DNA of 64,000 nt from Locusta migratoria (GCA_026315105.1 CM048745.1:785273390-785337389); one strand, 5' to 3'; numbered from the stretch's first letter, positions 32,637-44,949 are shown. Notes: generated from the sequence alone by a model not told the origin. Translations and numbers: made by a program.

Positions 32637-33929
32637 GAGACATATAGGAGAGACCTTGACTTCAGCCAATCGGAAATTAAAACTTCTATAAGGAATCCAG
32701 CAGAGTTTGAGGGAGTAGCAGAGGCCGTAACCTCTGCTATAGTGACCTCATACCAGGACAACTGCTCAATCACAAAGAAGTGCACAAATAGGAGTGTGCC
32801 TTGGTGGAATAATAACCTGGAAATGCAAAAGAAACAGGTACGAAGACTGTTTAACCTTGCGAGGCGCAAAGGACAATGGGCAAAGTATCGTGATGCCCTT
32901 GTCAATTACAACCTTGCCATCAGACGGGCAAAGGAGGCATCCTGGAAGGTATTCTGTGAGGAAGTGGAGGGCACGGCTGCTCAAGCGAGACTTCATAAAA
33001 TCCTCACTAGAGTACTAACTAATCCAGGAGGAACATTGAGGAAGGAGGATGGGGAGTATACATAGACAGCACATGAAACGCTGGAACTGCTCCTCAAGAC
33101 TCACTTTCCTCAATATACTCTGGGGGATAACTCAGACCAGAATGTGATTCCTGAGAGACAACGGTTCTCAGGTATCTTCTGTATCTTCCTGGACATTGAG
33201 GGGGCTTTTAGCAACACGACCTTCGATTCCATGGTTAGGGCAGCAGAGGTGCATGACCTAGGGACCACTATATGTAGGTGGACTAGGGCCATGCTCAGTG
33301 GAAGAAAGGTAGAGGCTTCCATGATGAATGAAAAAATGGTAATCAACACCACTAGCGGTTGCCCGCAAGGAGGAGTTCTTTCCCCTTTATTGTGGAATCT
33401 AGTGGTGAATGATCTCATTGGAGAATTAAACTCTAGGCAGTACTTTAGCCAAGGATACGCAGATGATCTTGTCATAGTAATACTTGGCAAATTTGCTGAC
33501 ACACTGAAGAATATGGCACAAGGTGCCTTGGAAATTGTGCAAGACTGGTGCAGAAAACAGGATCTGGGGGTTAGTCCTAAGAAGACTGTTGTTGTACCAT
33601 TCACAAGGAAACATATCCAACACTCAAGTTGGAATCTAAAGCTTTTCAATGAAGCGCTACCTGTGAAGGGGACAGTGAAATATCTAGGGGTTACCCTAGA
33701 TGAGAAACTGACATGGACCACTCACATTAGGAATATTTGCTCCAAGGCAAAAGGTACTTTAGTAAGTACCAGGAGAGCTTGTGGCAAAAATTGGGGCCTG
33801 AGCCCCAAGGGTATGCACTGGATATACACCACAGTGATTAGACCCAGGATCACCTATGGGGCGGTCGTGTGGTGGAAGAAGGTAGAACAGCAGGTTGCTG
33901 CTAAGGAGCTTGGTAAGGTGCAGCCATAA
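32637..33929 (+). pseudogene. LOA ORF2 linker and reverse transcriptase, internally deleted
   Basis: It stays in the same frame as the endonuclease, with stops at 32634 and 33063. The linker has VPWWNNNLEMQKKQVRRLF and YNLAIRRAKEASWKVFCEE. Near 33140-33175 the polymerase jumps from QNVIPERQRFSG straight to IFCIFLDIEGAFSNTTFDSM (first catalytic Asp). The fingers region, with the usual PKPGK and YRPISL blocks, is missing. GCPQGGVLSPLLWNLVVNDL, QGYADDLVIV (YADD), VKYLGVTLDEKLTW and RPRITYGAVVWW follow. The stop at 33927-33929 precedes further homologous sequence. Confidence 0.88.
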
Positions 33930-34079
33930 CAGGTGGAATTAGCAGCACACCAACTGCTGGGATGGAAACCATGCTGGATATGCCCCCATTACACCTTTGG
34001 GTCAAGATGGAGGCGGCAGCTGGTGCCTACAGACTCAAATCTGTCAACAACTAGAACTCTTTGGGATATCCAGTATCAC

Positions 34080-34983
34080 ACACTAAAATAGTGAGTGAGG
34101 TAAATATAGGAAAGGTTGGGGAAATGCCAACCGACTATATTATAACCCTGTACTGCTTCAACAAGCCTTTCAGTATAACAATTGGAAGTAGGGAGCAGTG
34201 AGAGAAAATGGTTCGACACCGTACGGGGGATATTGTCTGGTTCACTGACCAAGGCATTAGGGCCGGGGTATACGGGGTGCAGCCAAGACTGGAGGGCGTC
34301 ATTCTCTAGGGAAACTGGCCTCAGTATTCCAGGCCGAAATCACTGCCATCAGGGCATGTGTGGAGGAGAATTTGTGTAGGTGCTACAAAGATCGTAGCAT
34401 CTATATCTATTCAGACAGCCAGGCAGCCCTGAGATCACTGGCAGCTCCTACAACAAGGTCTAAAATTGTTGCAGAATGTCACAGGGTTCTGGTGGAGCTA
34501 GGGGAAAGCAATAGAGTAAACCTATTGTGGGTCCCTGGCCACTCAGCGATCAGTGGCAACGAACATTCCGACAGATTAGCCAGGATGGGGTCAGAGGCTC
34601 CATTTATTGGACCGGAACCTGTCCTGACAATCACCAAGGCAATGATTAAATTGGAGCTACGTAACTGGCTCAGAAGACAGCACGTATAATATTGGACCAA
34701 AGTCCATCAACAAAAACATGGTAAGGTAATGATGCCAAAGCCTTGTTTTAAAAGAAGCTCTGCAATCCTGGGTCTGAACAGGAGAGAGATTAGACTCGTG
34801 GTTGGATTGCTGACAGGCCATGGGAATTTCAAAAAACACCTAAATGCAATGGGAATAACAGAAGAGGAGCCTAAATGTAGGATCTGTGATGACGGTGATG
34901 AAACTGCATCACATCTGATCTTCGAATGCATTGCATTGGAGAGTAAAAGGCACAGAACATTAGGGACAACCAGACCCGAATAA
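34080..34983 (+). pseudogene. LOA ORF2 RNase H and C-terminal region
   Basis: RNase H motifs are VWFTD (first Asp, followed by a gap where GSK is expected), FQAEITAIRACVEENL (Glu), IYSDSQAALRSLAAP (Asp) and LWVPGHSAISGNEHSDRLAR (His and last Asp), in two frames across 34182-34689. After a stop at 34687 the tail reads SAILGLNRREIRLVVGLLTG and CRICDDGDETASHLIFEC, a Cys-X2-Cys with later His and Cys. RNase H removes the RNA template during cDNA synthesis. Small indels inactivate it. Confidence 0.85.
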
Positions 34984-35179
34984 ATTGTGTCTAATAAAGA
35001 ACTGGTAAAGGGACTCCTTGCACTGTTCAAGGGCATTGGTTGGCTTTACTAAACATACAGGGAGCGATACTGCACAATAAACGTAGTTTCGGTGCGGGCA
35101 GTGGCGGGTTAGACCAAGACTGTTTTGGCTTCCCTGAAAGAATCAAATCAATCAAATCAAGGGTAACAATATTCTCCAT

Positions 35180-36100
35180 GAACTTGAGAAGGGGGAGAAA
35201 AGGAATAAGATCATATAGTATCTGGTTGGGGGAACAGGAGGGAGATGTGATAAGCAAGGTAGAGAGCATGGTTCTCAAGAATTTGGAGGGATTTACAGTA
35301 GGTGGGGGAGGCAGAGACCCAGGCAGGGTGGAAGCTGCAGAGGACGGGATGCATTAAGGTGCGGTAGGTGCAAAGGATGGTGGAGGGGTTGAGTCCCCAT
35401 GTTTGGCTGGAGAGGAGCTTGAGGGCGTTGAGATGGGAGAGGGCTTTCTGATGGAGGATCCGAAGGTGGGGTTCCAAGAGTGAGAGCAGTCAAGGGTGAG
35501 GCCAAGGTACTTAAGGGTGGCGGTTTGGCAGGTCACAGAGGTTGACATAAAGATAGCAGTGATGGAAGGAGTGGGTAGTACGACTTACGATGATTGCCCG
35601 GGATTTACAGGATTGATGGAAAGGAGCCATAGGTTACACAAAGTGGCGAATTGGGAGATGTGAGACTGGAGAAGGTGCCGGAAGCAGGTGAGGGAGGCGT
35701 TGTCATCAGCGTATTGTAGGAAACAGGAGGCTGAGGCATGTCTGCTAATAGATACGGTAGAGGAGAGGTAAAAGGATGAAGCCTTGGGGCACAACAAGAA
35801 TTGAGTGGGACAGAAAGGAGGTAGGTGAAGTGAAGGAGTTGGTCATCAGCACAGATGGAGGGTTGAAAGTACGTTGGGAGAGGGGAAGGAGTTGGTAATG
35901 GTGAAGGTGTTGGTGGATATGGCAGGACACTATGGTTTCCAGTACCTTGCTGAACAATGAGATGGGTGTGATGGAAGATCTTCCACAGGTCCAGAAAGAA
36001 GCCAGGAAGATGATGACATTGTAAAAGGATGCAAGGGTAGTGTGGAAGTATGGGGGACAGCCAGGTATGTGTCAGTAGGTTCTGCAGTCGTGACCAGGGG
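35180..36100 (-). pseudogene. Jockey-group LINE reverse transcriptase, C-terminal part
   Basis: From 35957 downward: VLETIVSCHIHQHL (fingers), VPQGFILLPLLYRIY (PQG block), FLQYADDNASLTCF (YADD catalytic pair), KYLGLTLDCSHSWNP (thumb), then LRILHQKALSHLNALKLLS, YRTLMHPVLCSFHPAWVSAS and LQILENHALYLAYHI. Order and spacing match LINE reverse transcriptases. At least four frames are needed, so it cannot be translated as one protein. Confidence 0.82.
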
Positions 36101-36349
36101 CGGTATTTCGTTTGGTGTGAAGTCTTAGTTGGATATCAAGGACGGTAATTGATGTGTTCATTTCTGATCGAGGAATGTGCCAAAGTACTGGAATCCAGGG
36201 CTTAATGGGGGTGTGGAGGTGTCAGTATGCTCATGGACATCAGGAAGAGGGACTAGTCGAATTAAGGATTATTAGAGATGGAAAATATGTTGGCAAAGTA
36301 GGAGGAAAAGTGTTACGCCTTACTTACATTATCAGGAAAAGGAAGGTCA

Positions 36350-37440
36350 TGTGAAGGAGAGGGCAGTTGGGGCAGAGAGTCTGCCAGTAAGGAGGAGACA
36401 GGCTTGGCAGTACTTGGAAGAGTTGATGGGAAGCAAGGCATTAAGATGGGCACATGTCTGATGCCAAGCCCAGCATCTTTTTGTGCTCAAGAGGTTTCTA
36501 ATGTGTTGTAGAAGATGCCAGTGGCATTGGGGAGTTTCCCAGTAACGAGTGCACAGGAAGGAGTGGTAAAGATGAAGGTATTCACAGAGGATGAGGATGG
36601 CCTTGTGGTGGAAGGGTGGGGTAGTGGTTGTGGATAACTTTGGTGAGGATGTGGGCAGGGACAGCATCAGCAATAGTCTGTTGAAGGAAGGGCGAGGCAT
36701 AGTCTAGGTCAGAAGGGGTGTGGAGGGAGAGAAGGTGGCTGGTGACCAATGTATCAATGGAGTAACAGTAGGTATCCCAGTCAGAATAGAAGGAGGGTCA
36801 GGATGGTGGGGTCTATGGTGAGTAGTAACTGCCAGTAAGGTCAAGGACATCCACCTTCAAGGGCCCAAGGAGGTTGGGAGAGACAAGGACAGCATTGGGG
36901 ATGGTATTACTCTTAGGACTAGTAGGTTGAGGGAGGGGAATAGTATCACCATTGAGCAAGGTGACTAATTGTCGCCACTGCCAGATCAGGAGGCAAGGTT
37001 GAGGTCAGTGGCAACCACATAGGCTGTAAAGTTATGGTCAGCATGAGAGAGGAAGTCATAGGTTAAGGGGATATGACCGGGTGTAGATGGTGGCAAGGGT
37101 GACGGTATGTGAAAGTAGAAAGAGACTGAGGATGAGGTGCTTGGTAGGATCATTCAGGAGAGGTTGTAGCCAAACAGGGTGATGGAGGAGGTAGCTGATC
37201 GCTATTTTGCCCTGTGTAAGGGGTGGTCCCATCTGTGCAGTGGAGGAGATAGGGAATGGTGCTGAAAGAATGGTGGGGTTGTAGCAATGTTTTGTTAAGG
37301 AGATGGTATGCATGAAAAGGGGTTTGTTGGTAGGGAGGGAGCAGATGCTATGGTAGGGGTGTAGGGTGGGTGTGGCATGGGGAGCTGTAGGGAGGGGATG
37401 AGGTGGAGATGAGGAAAAGGTTTCAGGTGTAGTTTATACA
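36350..37440 (-). pseudogene. Jockey-group LINE endonuclease and linker
   Basis: The endonuclease core is seen in the frame ending at 37056 (KIAISYLLHHPVWLQPLLND, then THTVTLATIYTRS), corresponding to the G-LAI-Y-------P---TVATIY blocks. The linker frame 36347-36700 has FLCTRYWETPQCH, RNLLSTKRCWAWHQTCAHLN and INSSKYCQACLLLTG, matching the helix-rich linker before LINE reverse transcriptases. Catalytic residues are mostly lost or out of frame. Confidence 0.55.
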
Positions 37441-39110
37441 AGGGTAACGTACCAGGAGATGATGAATTGTGTGGTTGTATAAGATAGAGTGGGAAGCAAG
37501 GATGATCATCTGAAGGGTGTGGGGACGTTGTAATGGGCGAATGTTCTGGAGGAAGTTAGTGAAAAATTGGATGATGTCATCCACAGTGGGAGGGCGGCAG
37601 TTGTTGGGATGCATATGGAGTGGATGGGAACAGTCATCTCAGGGGAGACAGGAGCAAGATGGGCCTGACACGTAGAAATAGGTGTGGTTGGGGCCACTAC
37701 AGGTGTAGCTGGTGGGAGGGGTGGCAATGTTGGGACACTGTTTCACAAAATGGGAAGATTTACAATGTTGAAAAGGGATAGGTTCCAGCAATTTTAAGTA
37801 AGGAGGTCGTTATAGACAAGGAATCATCCCCTACAATAGGATTGGGTAAGGGATTGGGAAGGATCCACGTTAGATGAGCGCCTCCTTAGTGAGGAAATGT
37901 TCAGTGGAGGATGCCTTCTGTAAAAATTGACATCAGATATGTAGGGCCAGAGGAGTTTTGGATGCAGTTGGAAGAGAGGATGGAGACGTCAGGGTGGGCA
38001 TTGAGTTAGCCGAATACCTCCTCCATGATCACCGGGTTAAGCTTGGTGATCATGGCAGTGAGGGTTGGCAGGCAGCTGAGAGGATGTGGCTGATGGGAGT
38101 AAGAGGAGTTGAGGTATGGGGTAATGAAAGAGTTGGGTCTGAGATGAATCCAAGGAAGGCGTTGGAGGATGTTGGTGTGGAGATTTGGGAGGTGGACTCA
38201 ATGAGTCCTTAATGGGGATGAGATTGGAGATAGGGGCATTGGGAAAATACCTTTTTGGTTCTAGGGTAAGGGTGCAGTTGTTTAAGAACTGGAGATTAGG
38301 ACGTGAAACGATTTAGGTGTGAATTCCATGAGAAGAGAGGGCAGGGGTGGCGTCCATAGGGATGACACATTGGGAGGGGGGAGCAGAGGGGTGGTGGACA
38401 GTGCTTTAACGTTTTAGGCGACAGTAGTGGGATCTATGCTGAAGCATTTTGTGGTTGACTTTGAGTACTTACAGGATGTAGAGGAAGCAGGGATGGTCTG
38501 GAGGCTGGGTTGGAGGAGGATGTGATGGGGAGCAGAGGCGGGATATTGTTGAAGATGTGAATTCAGGCTAGGCAAGTCAGTAGAGTCTGCCATTAGGTTA
38601 CAGTGATGTTGCATGTAGATGAGATATTCATGAGGGTAGGGGAGGAGTAGTGAGAGATGGGGCTGTGGAGGCAGACAGGGGAGAGAGGGAGCCTGAAGAA
38701 GAGATGGGGTGAGGGCGGAGGTGGCTGGAGCAGAGAAAGAGGATGTGGCGGCGAGGATTACAGAGAGGGGGGAGGATGGTTGGAGGTGGGAAGCACTCCA
38801 GATGGTTGTGCGATGCCTGCGATGGGATGGCAGATGGATTTACAGAGGGAAAGTGAGACAAAGCCAGGGGTGAAGACAGTGACGATGAAACTCGAGGGCA
38901 GTGGCAAAGTGACGATAGTGATAATCCTTGGAGACGATGATGATGAAAACCGAAAGGAGATGAAGTCCCGGCAACTGCAGAGGCAGCTGGCGACTGACTA
39001 GTGCCGACAGCAACAGCACTTCGGAGACTGGGAGCCTGAAGAAAACCACAAACAAGATGTAAACCGAGTTTATGGCTTTGCCTGTGGTATTGCACACCCA
39101 GGACAGTGGA
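37441..39110 (-). pseudogene. Jockey-group LINE ORF1-like region
   Basis: Minus-strand frames (37506-37727, 38414-38614, 38628-39095) are Pro/Thr/Ser/His-rich. Near 37735-37790 the reading FQHCKSSHFVKQCPN resembles one zinc-knuckle unit (Cys-X4-His-X4-Cys part), as in LINE ORF1 proteins. The assignment is positional: upstream of the endonuclease on the same strand with the same composition. The long frame at 38628-39095 (155 residues) may simply reflect low-complexity sequence. Confidence 0.4.
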
Positions 39111-39115
39111 TGCAA

Positions 39116-42100
39116 ATAATTACATTCAATTTAATGACATTCATGCTAGTTATATAAGAGGTCCTATGGAATGCAACAATGAATATACATGAAACTGTAT
39201 ATGAATAATAAAAACCAAATTTGCTTATAGAAGATAACTAATGAAATAGTAATATGAAGCTACTGACTAGTGATTTATCTTAAATTATGTAACACTAATC
39301 CTGAGAAATGTAAGTAACAACCTTTGTAGTGTAACATCCCATTTATTTACCTCTAACAACAGATGGCAGCACCAAGGTCACAGCTTGTCAGATCTGTCAA
39401 CAGATGTCAGCTGTGGCAAAACGTTTAAAACAAATATTGTAATGTTATTGCAACATTAAACTCTCTAAAGTCTGACGCTACTTCCAGACTAAATAACAGC
39501 TAAACTATTTGCAAAATAGGCTAAAAATAAATGGTCCTTATTAAAAATGTAACCTGAAAGCCCAATTTTGTCTTCAAGTGAAGGCTCGCTATGAAATAAT
39601 GTCACAGATTATTTAGAAAATTGTAATACCCATAAACTCTCTAAAGGCAGTTCGCTGAGGCCATTTCCTTGCTGAATAACAACTAAAATGCAGAAAATTA
39701 GGCCGAAAATAATTCTTTGCCATGAAAGCTGTCCTACCTTAATCAAGTCTTCGATAAATGTCAGCACTAGGTTATCATACAAACATCACATGGGTGATCT
39801 CAATCGAACCTTCAACAAATACAGAAATGGCTTAGTATGAGAAGCGAAGGCCTGAAGACCCCACTTACAATCTGTTGCTCATTATAGAACGTGTGGGCTG
39901 AATGATATAGAACTCTGGACGATATTCTACAAAAGACATTTATTGTTGTGACAATTATACAACAAGCAATTTTGCCACAAATGTATTAGCGTTCAGTGAC
40001 CAGTCCCAGAGGATACACACTGTAAAATAATTATATATTAAATATTGATATTCATTATGTCTGACATAATCATATATTTTGATTTAAATGTCTCTTTAAA
40101 AGTCTCCGGTCAGTTTCTGATAAGATGCTGCGAAATTCCTGAAAAGGAACAATTTTATTTATTTCTTACCACCACAGGCTGGACTTTGTGGTGTCGATGC
40201 AGCTTGTAGTTTCTTGCTTCATGGTCTGCAATGATTTGTGAACCTGTAAACTTTTTTATTTAATTTCTTGGATAACAGAAGGTCTCTACGTACCAAATGG
40301 AAAATTCACTATCCAATCTGGAATTGCTAGGAGTATCTGTGTCTAATATAACAGTCAATTTTATAATTAGCTTCAAATAAACTCCCGTGTGTAAAATCTG
40401 CAGGTTCGTAATTCCAGGTGAGGTACTCCCGTAGACTCTCTTTCTACTGCACCAAAATTACATGTTGAAGAGATGAAAAAATTGTAGACTAAAGCAGAAC
40501 TTACTTTAAGTTGAAATATATATTGAGCGTTCGTAATACATCGATTCACTTCCATAACATACTCCTATAGAATACTCTAAACTCTATCAGCAAAGAACAA
40601 CCACTTTTTCTCTTCCTAGCAATTACATGGAGATTCTATATGTTCTGAAAAATACTTTACTGTAAATTTTTATATACATTAAATACAGCAAACATTCTAA
40701 ATAGCCTTGAAATATAGTGTCAATATGGTGACTTTTCATATCATGAAAATTTGAAAATTTCAATGACATAGAAGAAATAATTACTAAAAAAATATTGCAA
40801 GAATTTTATCCTCATTTGAGGCCTTAAATTTAAAGAAAATTGATCTTAACAGTAACAATTGTTTGAATTTATTGGAATATTCAGGTTGTTGCTTTTACGT
40901 GTGTGGAGGAATTCCTGCATGTCACACACACAACCGAGGAAGATCAATTTAATTGAGGTTTACCCATTTAGGAACTTGTGTCAAGTGGGAAACCTGGAAA
41001 ACCATCTGACAATAGACCCAACCCAAATACTCGTACAATGATTTTGCAAAAATGTATAGTTGAAGTTATTTAAAGATTAGTTAATCAAAAAAAATTAAAT
41101 TTGCAAAAGGTTAAACGATTGAGATTGAATTTATGAAATAGCTGAATTAACTGAATGTTCGTTATTGAAAAATAAATTTCAAATTGCCATAGTTCTTAGT
41201 TTGAGTTAATTTTGGAATTGTGTTCACATGAGCACAGTTTATAGTGAACTATCTTCGGTGTTGGTGCGGGTTATAAAGGCAACATCGAAAGATAGCGGAG
41301 TACTGCAGGAAGGTGGGATGGACGACAGCAGATGGTGTTAACAGGGAAGAAGCGACTGGGATTGGGTGAAATGGGATGTGAAGCTGTAAGGTACTGACTT
41401 GACATGAACAAGAAAAGGAATCAAAGGTGACTTTAGTGTGAACTCATTACTAGTGACTCTGGAAAAGAACGGGTTAGCACATCTGTCCGTTATCAATCAT
41501 GAATTCAAAAGTTTGGAAGCGATTCTGACGCTGTTCCATCGAATTCCAACAGCGTTTGATCGTTGCATTCCTGAAAAACGAAATTTTGAAAAAAAAAATT
41601 CATCCATATACTTCCCAGACACATAGAACATGATGCGCATTGGAAAGCATATGAAGGTTTCTTGTTGAATAAAATATTGTTCATTTAGTCAAAAAGAAAT
41701 CGCGGATACGAAAAAATTGAAAGTAATAATTTATGTCAATATCCAAAAGCACTTCTAAAGTTGAAAGTGGTATTGAATCAAATCCAAGTTTTGCATTCAA
41801 TTAAGATCGAAATTATATTAACTTTCATCTGCGATTATTAGTCTAACATAGTATCAACAGTACTTTTAATTTTTTTTTATTCCCACACGCCAAATACAAA
41901 AATTATGATACATCAGTAATAATTACTGAATATTAGTTCAATTTTATTGTTGTGGGTGAAAAGGACACGGATCAGTTTTCGTGCCAATGTGCATTCATTC
42001 ATGATTTTCACTCATTGCGTGTACAGTATTCACTCATGATATGATGTGACATCTATCATCACCTTAAAATAACTTAAAAAACATGAACGAATAAAATTTC

Positions 42101-42722
42101 ATAAACTATTATCACTATCATTGACTGCTAGAAAAGAAACAATAAACAATAAAAAGTTAAGATTGTGTGGCGTGCATGAAAGTCCGTAGCGTGCTTATCG
42201 CAGTGCTTGCTAGCGTTTCGTTCTGAGTGTGTCAGCTGATGGGCTAGCGTTGTTTGTATAGCACACACGACAGGTTATTGGTTACACGGCCACATGTTCC
42301 TATCCATCACACGCTGTATTAAACGTGTCCATTAGTAAATAATAACTTAGCATGGCAGTCACTGCAAGTATTCGTACTTAGCGTTTCACACAAGCGTTAC
42401 TTCGTGTACATACACAAATATCTTGAAAACTTCTGATATAAACCGTAATTAATTCATACACTTCATATTACCTCACTATACGTTGTAGCATAGTCCATAC
42501 TCAAGGGAAGCTCACTAGGGAAATTGCTCACCTAGTCCTCCAATATTTCAAAAACTTTAATTAAAAATTACGTTAATGACAACTCACTATGTCAGCTAAC
42601 ATAGTCCACACTAAAACTAGCTCACTAGGGAGATGCTCACCTTGTCCACTTATGGATGCTCACTATGGAAATCACTTACACAGGCTATTAACTTGACACT
42701 ATCATATGTCTTAAGCAGAGTA
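39116..42722. other. AT-rich, no gene recognised
   Basis: No protein motif on either strand. It contains part of a Gypsy LTR (39873-40020) and, near 42497-42645, two related 60-bp blocks (catagtccatactcaaggga and catagtccacactaaaacta, each followed by ctcactaggg) about 110 bp apart. The right part may be the 3' UTR/LTR of the Gypsy fragment at 42723. Confidence 0.45.
39873..40020 (-). repeat. Gypsy LTR fragment
   Basis: tgttgctcattatagaacgt at 39873 through ggatacacac matches 45489-45640, the first half (plus orientation) of an LTR. The matching second half is at 43398-43533, so this LTR copy was opened by about 3.4 kb of other DNA. Confidence 0.65.
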
Positions 42723-43165
42723 CTATGGTTTTAAATCCTGATGAGAAAATAACCCTTTAATCTTTCTCGATACAGGATATGCCAATAAATACGCTCCTGG
42801 GTTTGGTATTTTCACAATAATATATGTTCCCGTGTAAAGTAAATAACACTTTTTTGTTCTTCTCAGAATCAATGAGGATTTTGTGTGCCTGTGCAGAAGT
42901 AGCTTCTGACCTACACGAAAGGTTTGTGTCCTGTTCTGTTGCGCATAATACCATACTTTCCTCTTGCTCGCTTCCTCCGAGAGATTAACCAGAGCTTGAC
43001 GTATCTTTTCTTCCCACGTCAATTCCTCTTCTTGAATACGTGGAAGAATATTAATCCAGTTATTGGTTTCTGGCCTACCAAACATGAGTTCTTCTGGTGT
43101 GCATTTCGTCGAAGAGTGTGGTAGGTTGTTTACAATCTGTTCCTCGTGATCAAGGTCGTTGTCCC
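42723..43165 (-). pseudogene. Gypsy integrase C-terminal fragment
   Basis: The minus-strand frame reads NNLPHSSTKCTPEELMFGRP (upstream of the 42723-43085 frame's Met), then FRVGQKLLLHRHTKSSLILR, KKCYLLYTGTYIIVKIPNPG, AYLLAYPVSRKIKGLFSHQD and LKP. The P-ELMFGR, VG-KVLLR and YLL-D----KIRG-FN-QDLKP blocks are those of Ty3/Gypsy integrase C-terminal domains. The catalytic DDE core is not present; the sequence loses similarity past about 43165. Confidence 0.82.
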
Positions 43166-43397
43166 ATCACATGAGCATCAGAGTCGAACAACGGATGCCT
43201 GTCCTCTGGTAACACACATCTGTGAGTGGTGTGAAGAATACCGCTTGTCTTGATGATGAGACAGCAATCGGATAGTGTGGCATTAATATTTGCGTGCATG
43301 TGGGGACTTTGTGTTTAGCCTGACCCACAATGTCCACAGGAAATAGTCACAACAGAGGAGGCCAAGTGACGTCCATTCATCTCTATCTTACAGCATT

Positions 43398-43533
43398 CAG
43401 TGGTTTCCCGCTTTGTGTCTTGTGAGCGTGCGCATTGCCCCATTGTTGCCAAAATCCCGCGTAATGGGGCATTCCTCGAAATGATTCCTGGTGGCTCTGC
43501 TTCTGTCTGCCATTTCTCGGCGCGGCGGCCACA
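43398..43533 (-). repeat. Gypsy LTR fragment (other half)
   Basis: tggtttcccgctttgtgtct through cgcggcggccaca matches 45653-45805 of the complete LTR-like copy, apart from an extra 30 bases in the latter. Together with 39873-40020 it would make one LTR. Confidence 0.65.
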
Positions 43534-43539
43534 CAGATA

Positions 43540-44949
43540 TCCCCTTGGAGAGCTGAGCTCCGGAGCCACAAGAATGCGCTGGCTTGCAGCCTGTGTCTTT
43601 GCACCTAGCTCGCTGTTCAGATGACACCAGTGCACCACAGCAGGCGGTGTGCAGCTGGTGGCCTGCGGCTGGTGAGGTGTAGGGTGGGCTTTTCCGGCTA
43701 GTGACAGTGGGGACAGGCTGGGCTGTTTGTGCGCTGTGTACAGCACTGTGGTCGTTGGCATGCAGTAGAAGAAGTGTAGCCCATTATACTACTGCCTTTA
43801 TAAACTGTTCCTAACACTAAAGAGTTTTCAAGGTATGTTGTTTGTTGTTTAATGGATCGGACGCACAGTAGAACTGCATGGCACACTATTCACCCTCAAC
43901 ACTTGTGACAGCAGAGGCATGGGGACAGTACGAAAAGACAACACGTGAACCAGCGTCATAGTGACTCGACATGTGAGACCCGGAACTGTGACAGTCATGC
44001 ATGACGGCACATTGTCGATATCCGGAGTTTGACAGAGGCATGCACAGGGGAACCAGTATGGTAGTTGTTCTGGTGGAGGCACAGAGACGTGAACGTGGGA
44101 GTCCACAAACTGCTGGCGTTGGAGAAGATGTCCCCACATGACACACTACAAGAGCTGTGCCACGCCGTTCTGTGCAGGAGCAAGGATTCACCAAGGAGTG
44201 GCTGTAGATCTGGTGCACAGTTAGCAGCCTGGGAAACACTGACACTCGTGTAAAAAAAAAAAAAAAAAAAACATGGTTCATTAGTGCACAGAGTCTGTGC
44301 AGCTGTTCGAATGTAGCATTCTTAATGACACACTACTCATGCAGCCTGAAAGGAAACACCACACAAAACAAGATCTTCGTTGAGGCTTTGTTAATGCCAT
44401 ACAGTTTTCTGATGCGGAAACAATACACAAAAAATGTCCATAGCCACTTATTGTTCATAGTTCTCCGTTTTCAACAGATTTCACAGATGCCTAGTGCAGA
44501 AGAGTGACTCCAGTCTCGACGCTAGTGTCAGTAGAGTCTACAGAGAGTGTACGCAAACTCGTGATGGGTATGACTCATGTGTCATCCTGGGCTTGATGCT
44601 TATGGCAGCAGAGCTCTGAAAAGTGTTAGTACACTCATGCGTGGCGCTTTGAGGCTCAGCGATCTTTGTGGTACAAACCTGACACGGAAGTAGGATGTGG
44701 TACTCGATCCAGGCTCAATGCTCATGGTAGCAGAGCTCCAGAAAGTGTAACACAGTGTTGTCCATGATCAATCCCGGTTTTTGAAGTTGCAAGGAACGTG
44801 CTGCCAGTAAGCCTGCTTGCCAGAGACAGCATTTCAAATGTGGGCAGCCTGCCAATTCAGTACGAGCTACTTGGTATGGTGCGGCATCGTGATGGGGCGG
44901 ACTGCTGTGTGCATCATCCACAGCTGTCGCTGCTTGGGCAGATACGCAC
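43540..44949. other. Unassigned; poly-A run
   Basis: No recognised protein. Frames are short and composition is mixed. A run of about 18 A at 44253-44271 may be a retroposed tail, but I cannot assign a parent. This lies between the Gypsy integrase relic at 44950-45480 and the LTR half at 43398-43533, where the 3' untranslated part of that element would be. Confidence 0.35.

Larger units (their letters stand above)
30547..35158 (+). mobile_element. LOA-type non-LTR retrotransposon, complete ends
   Basis: Flanked by aagggtaacaa at 30536-30546 and 35159-35169, an 11-bp duplication. It has a 5' UTR from cctctccgggggacaccacc, ORF1 (30914-31893, one frameshift), ORF2 (31902 to about 34983) with endonuclease, reverse transcriptase, RNase H and a C-terminal zinc-like motif, and a 3' tail of aatcaaatcaatcaaatcaa. 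RNase H after a Jockey-type polymerase points to the LOA/I group. A deletion removed the first part of the polymerase, so it is dead. Confidence 0.88.
35170..39110 (-). mobile_element. Minus-strand Jockey-group LINE, pyrimidine-rich coding strand
   Basis: Reading right to left on the minus strand are an ORF1-like region (about 39110-37430), endonuclease (about 37430-36800), linker (36720-36350) and reverse transcriptase (about 36100-35180). The plus strand is strikingly purine-rich (aggaggag-like for almost 4 kb), so the coding strand is CT-rich and the protein rich in Pro, Leu, Ser, Thr and His. Its last part is displaced to 30400-30535 by the LOA insertion. A sister fragment is at 47940-48410. 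Many frameshifts are present. Confidence 0.7.

Noticed and set aside
38628..39095. 155-residue minus-strand frame as a separate gene
   Set aside because: Low-complexity Pro/Ser/Leu-rich reading of strongly skewed DNA, at the 5' end of a LINE; treated as part of its ORF1 region.
42161..42320. Promoter of a host gene
   Set aside because: A GC-richer patch in AT-rich DNA with no following coding sequence; more likely part of a Gypsy LTR.
43315..43761. 148-residue minus-strand frame
   Set aside because: It runs through LTR-derived sequence (43398-43533) and has no domain; the LTR explains the open stretch.
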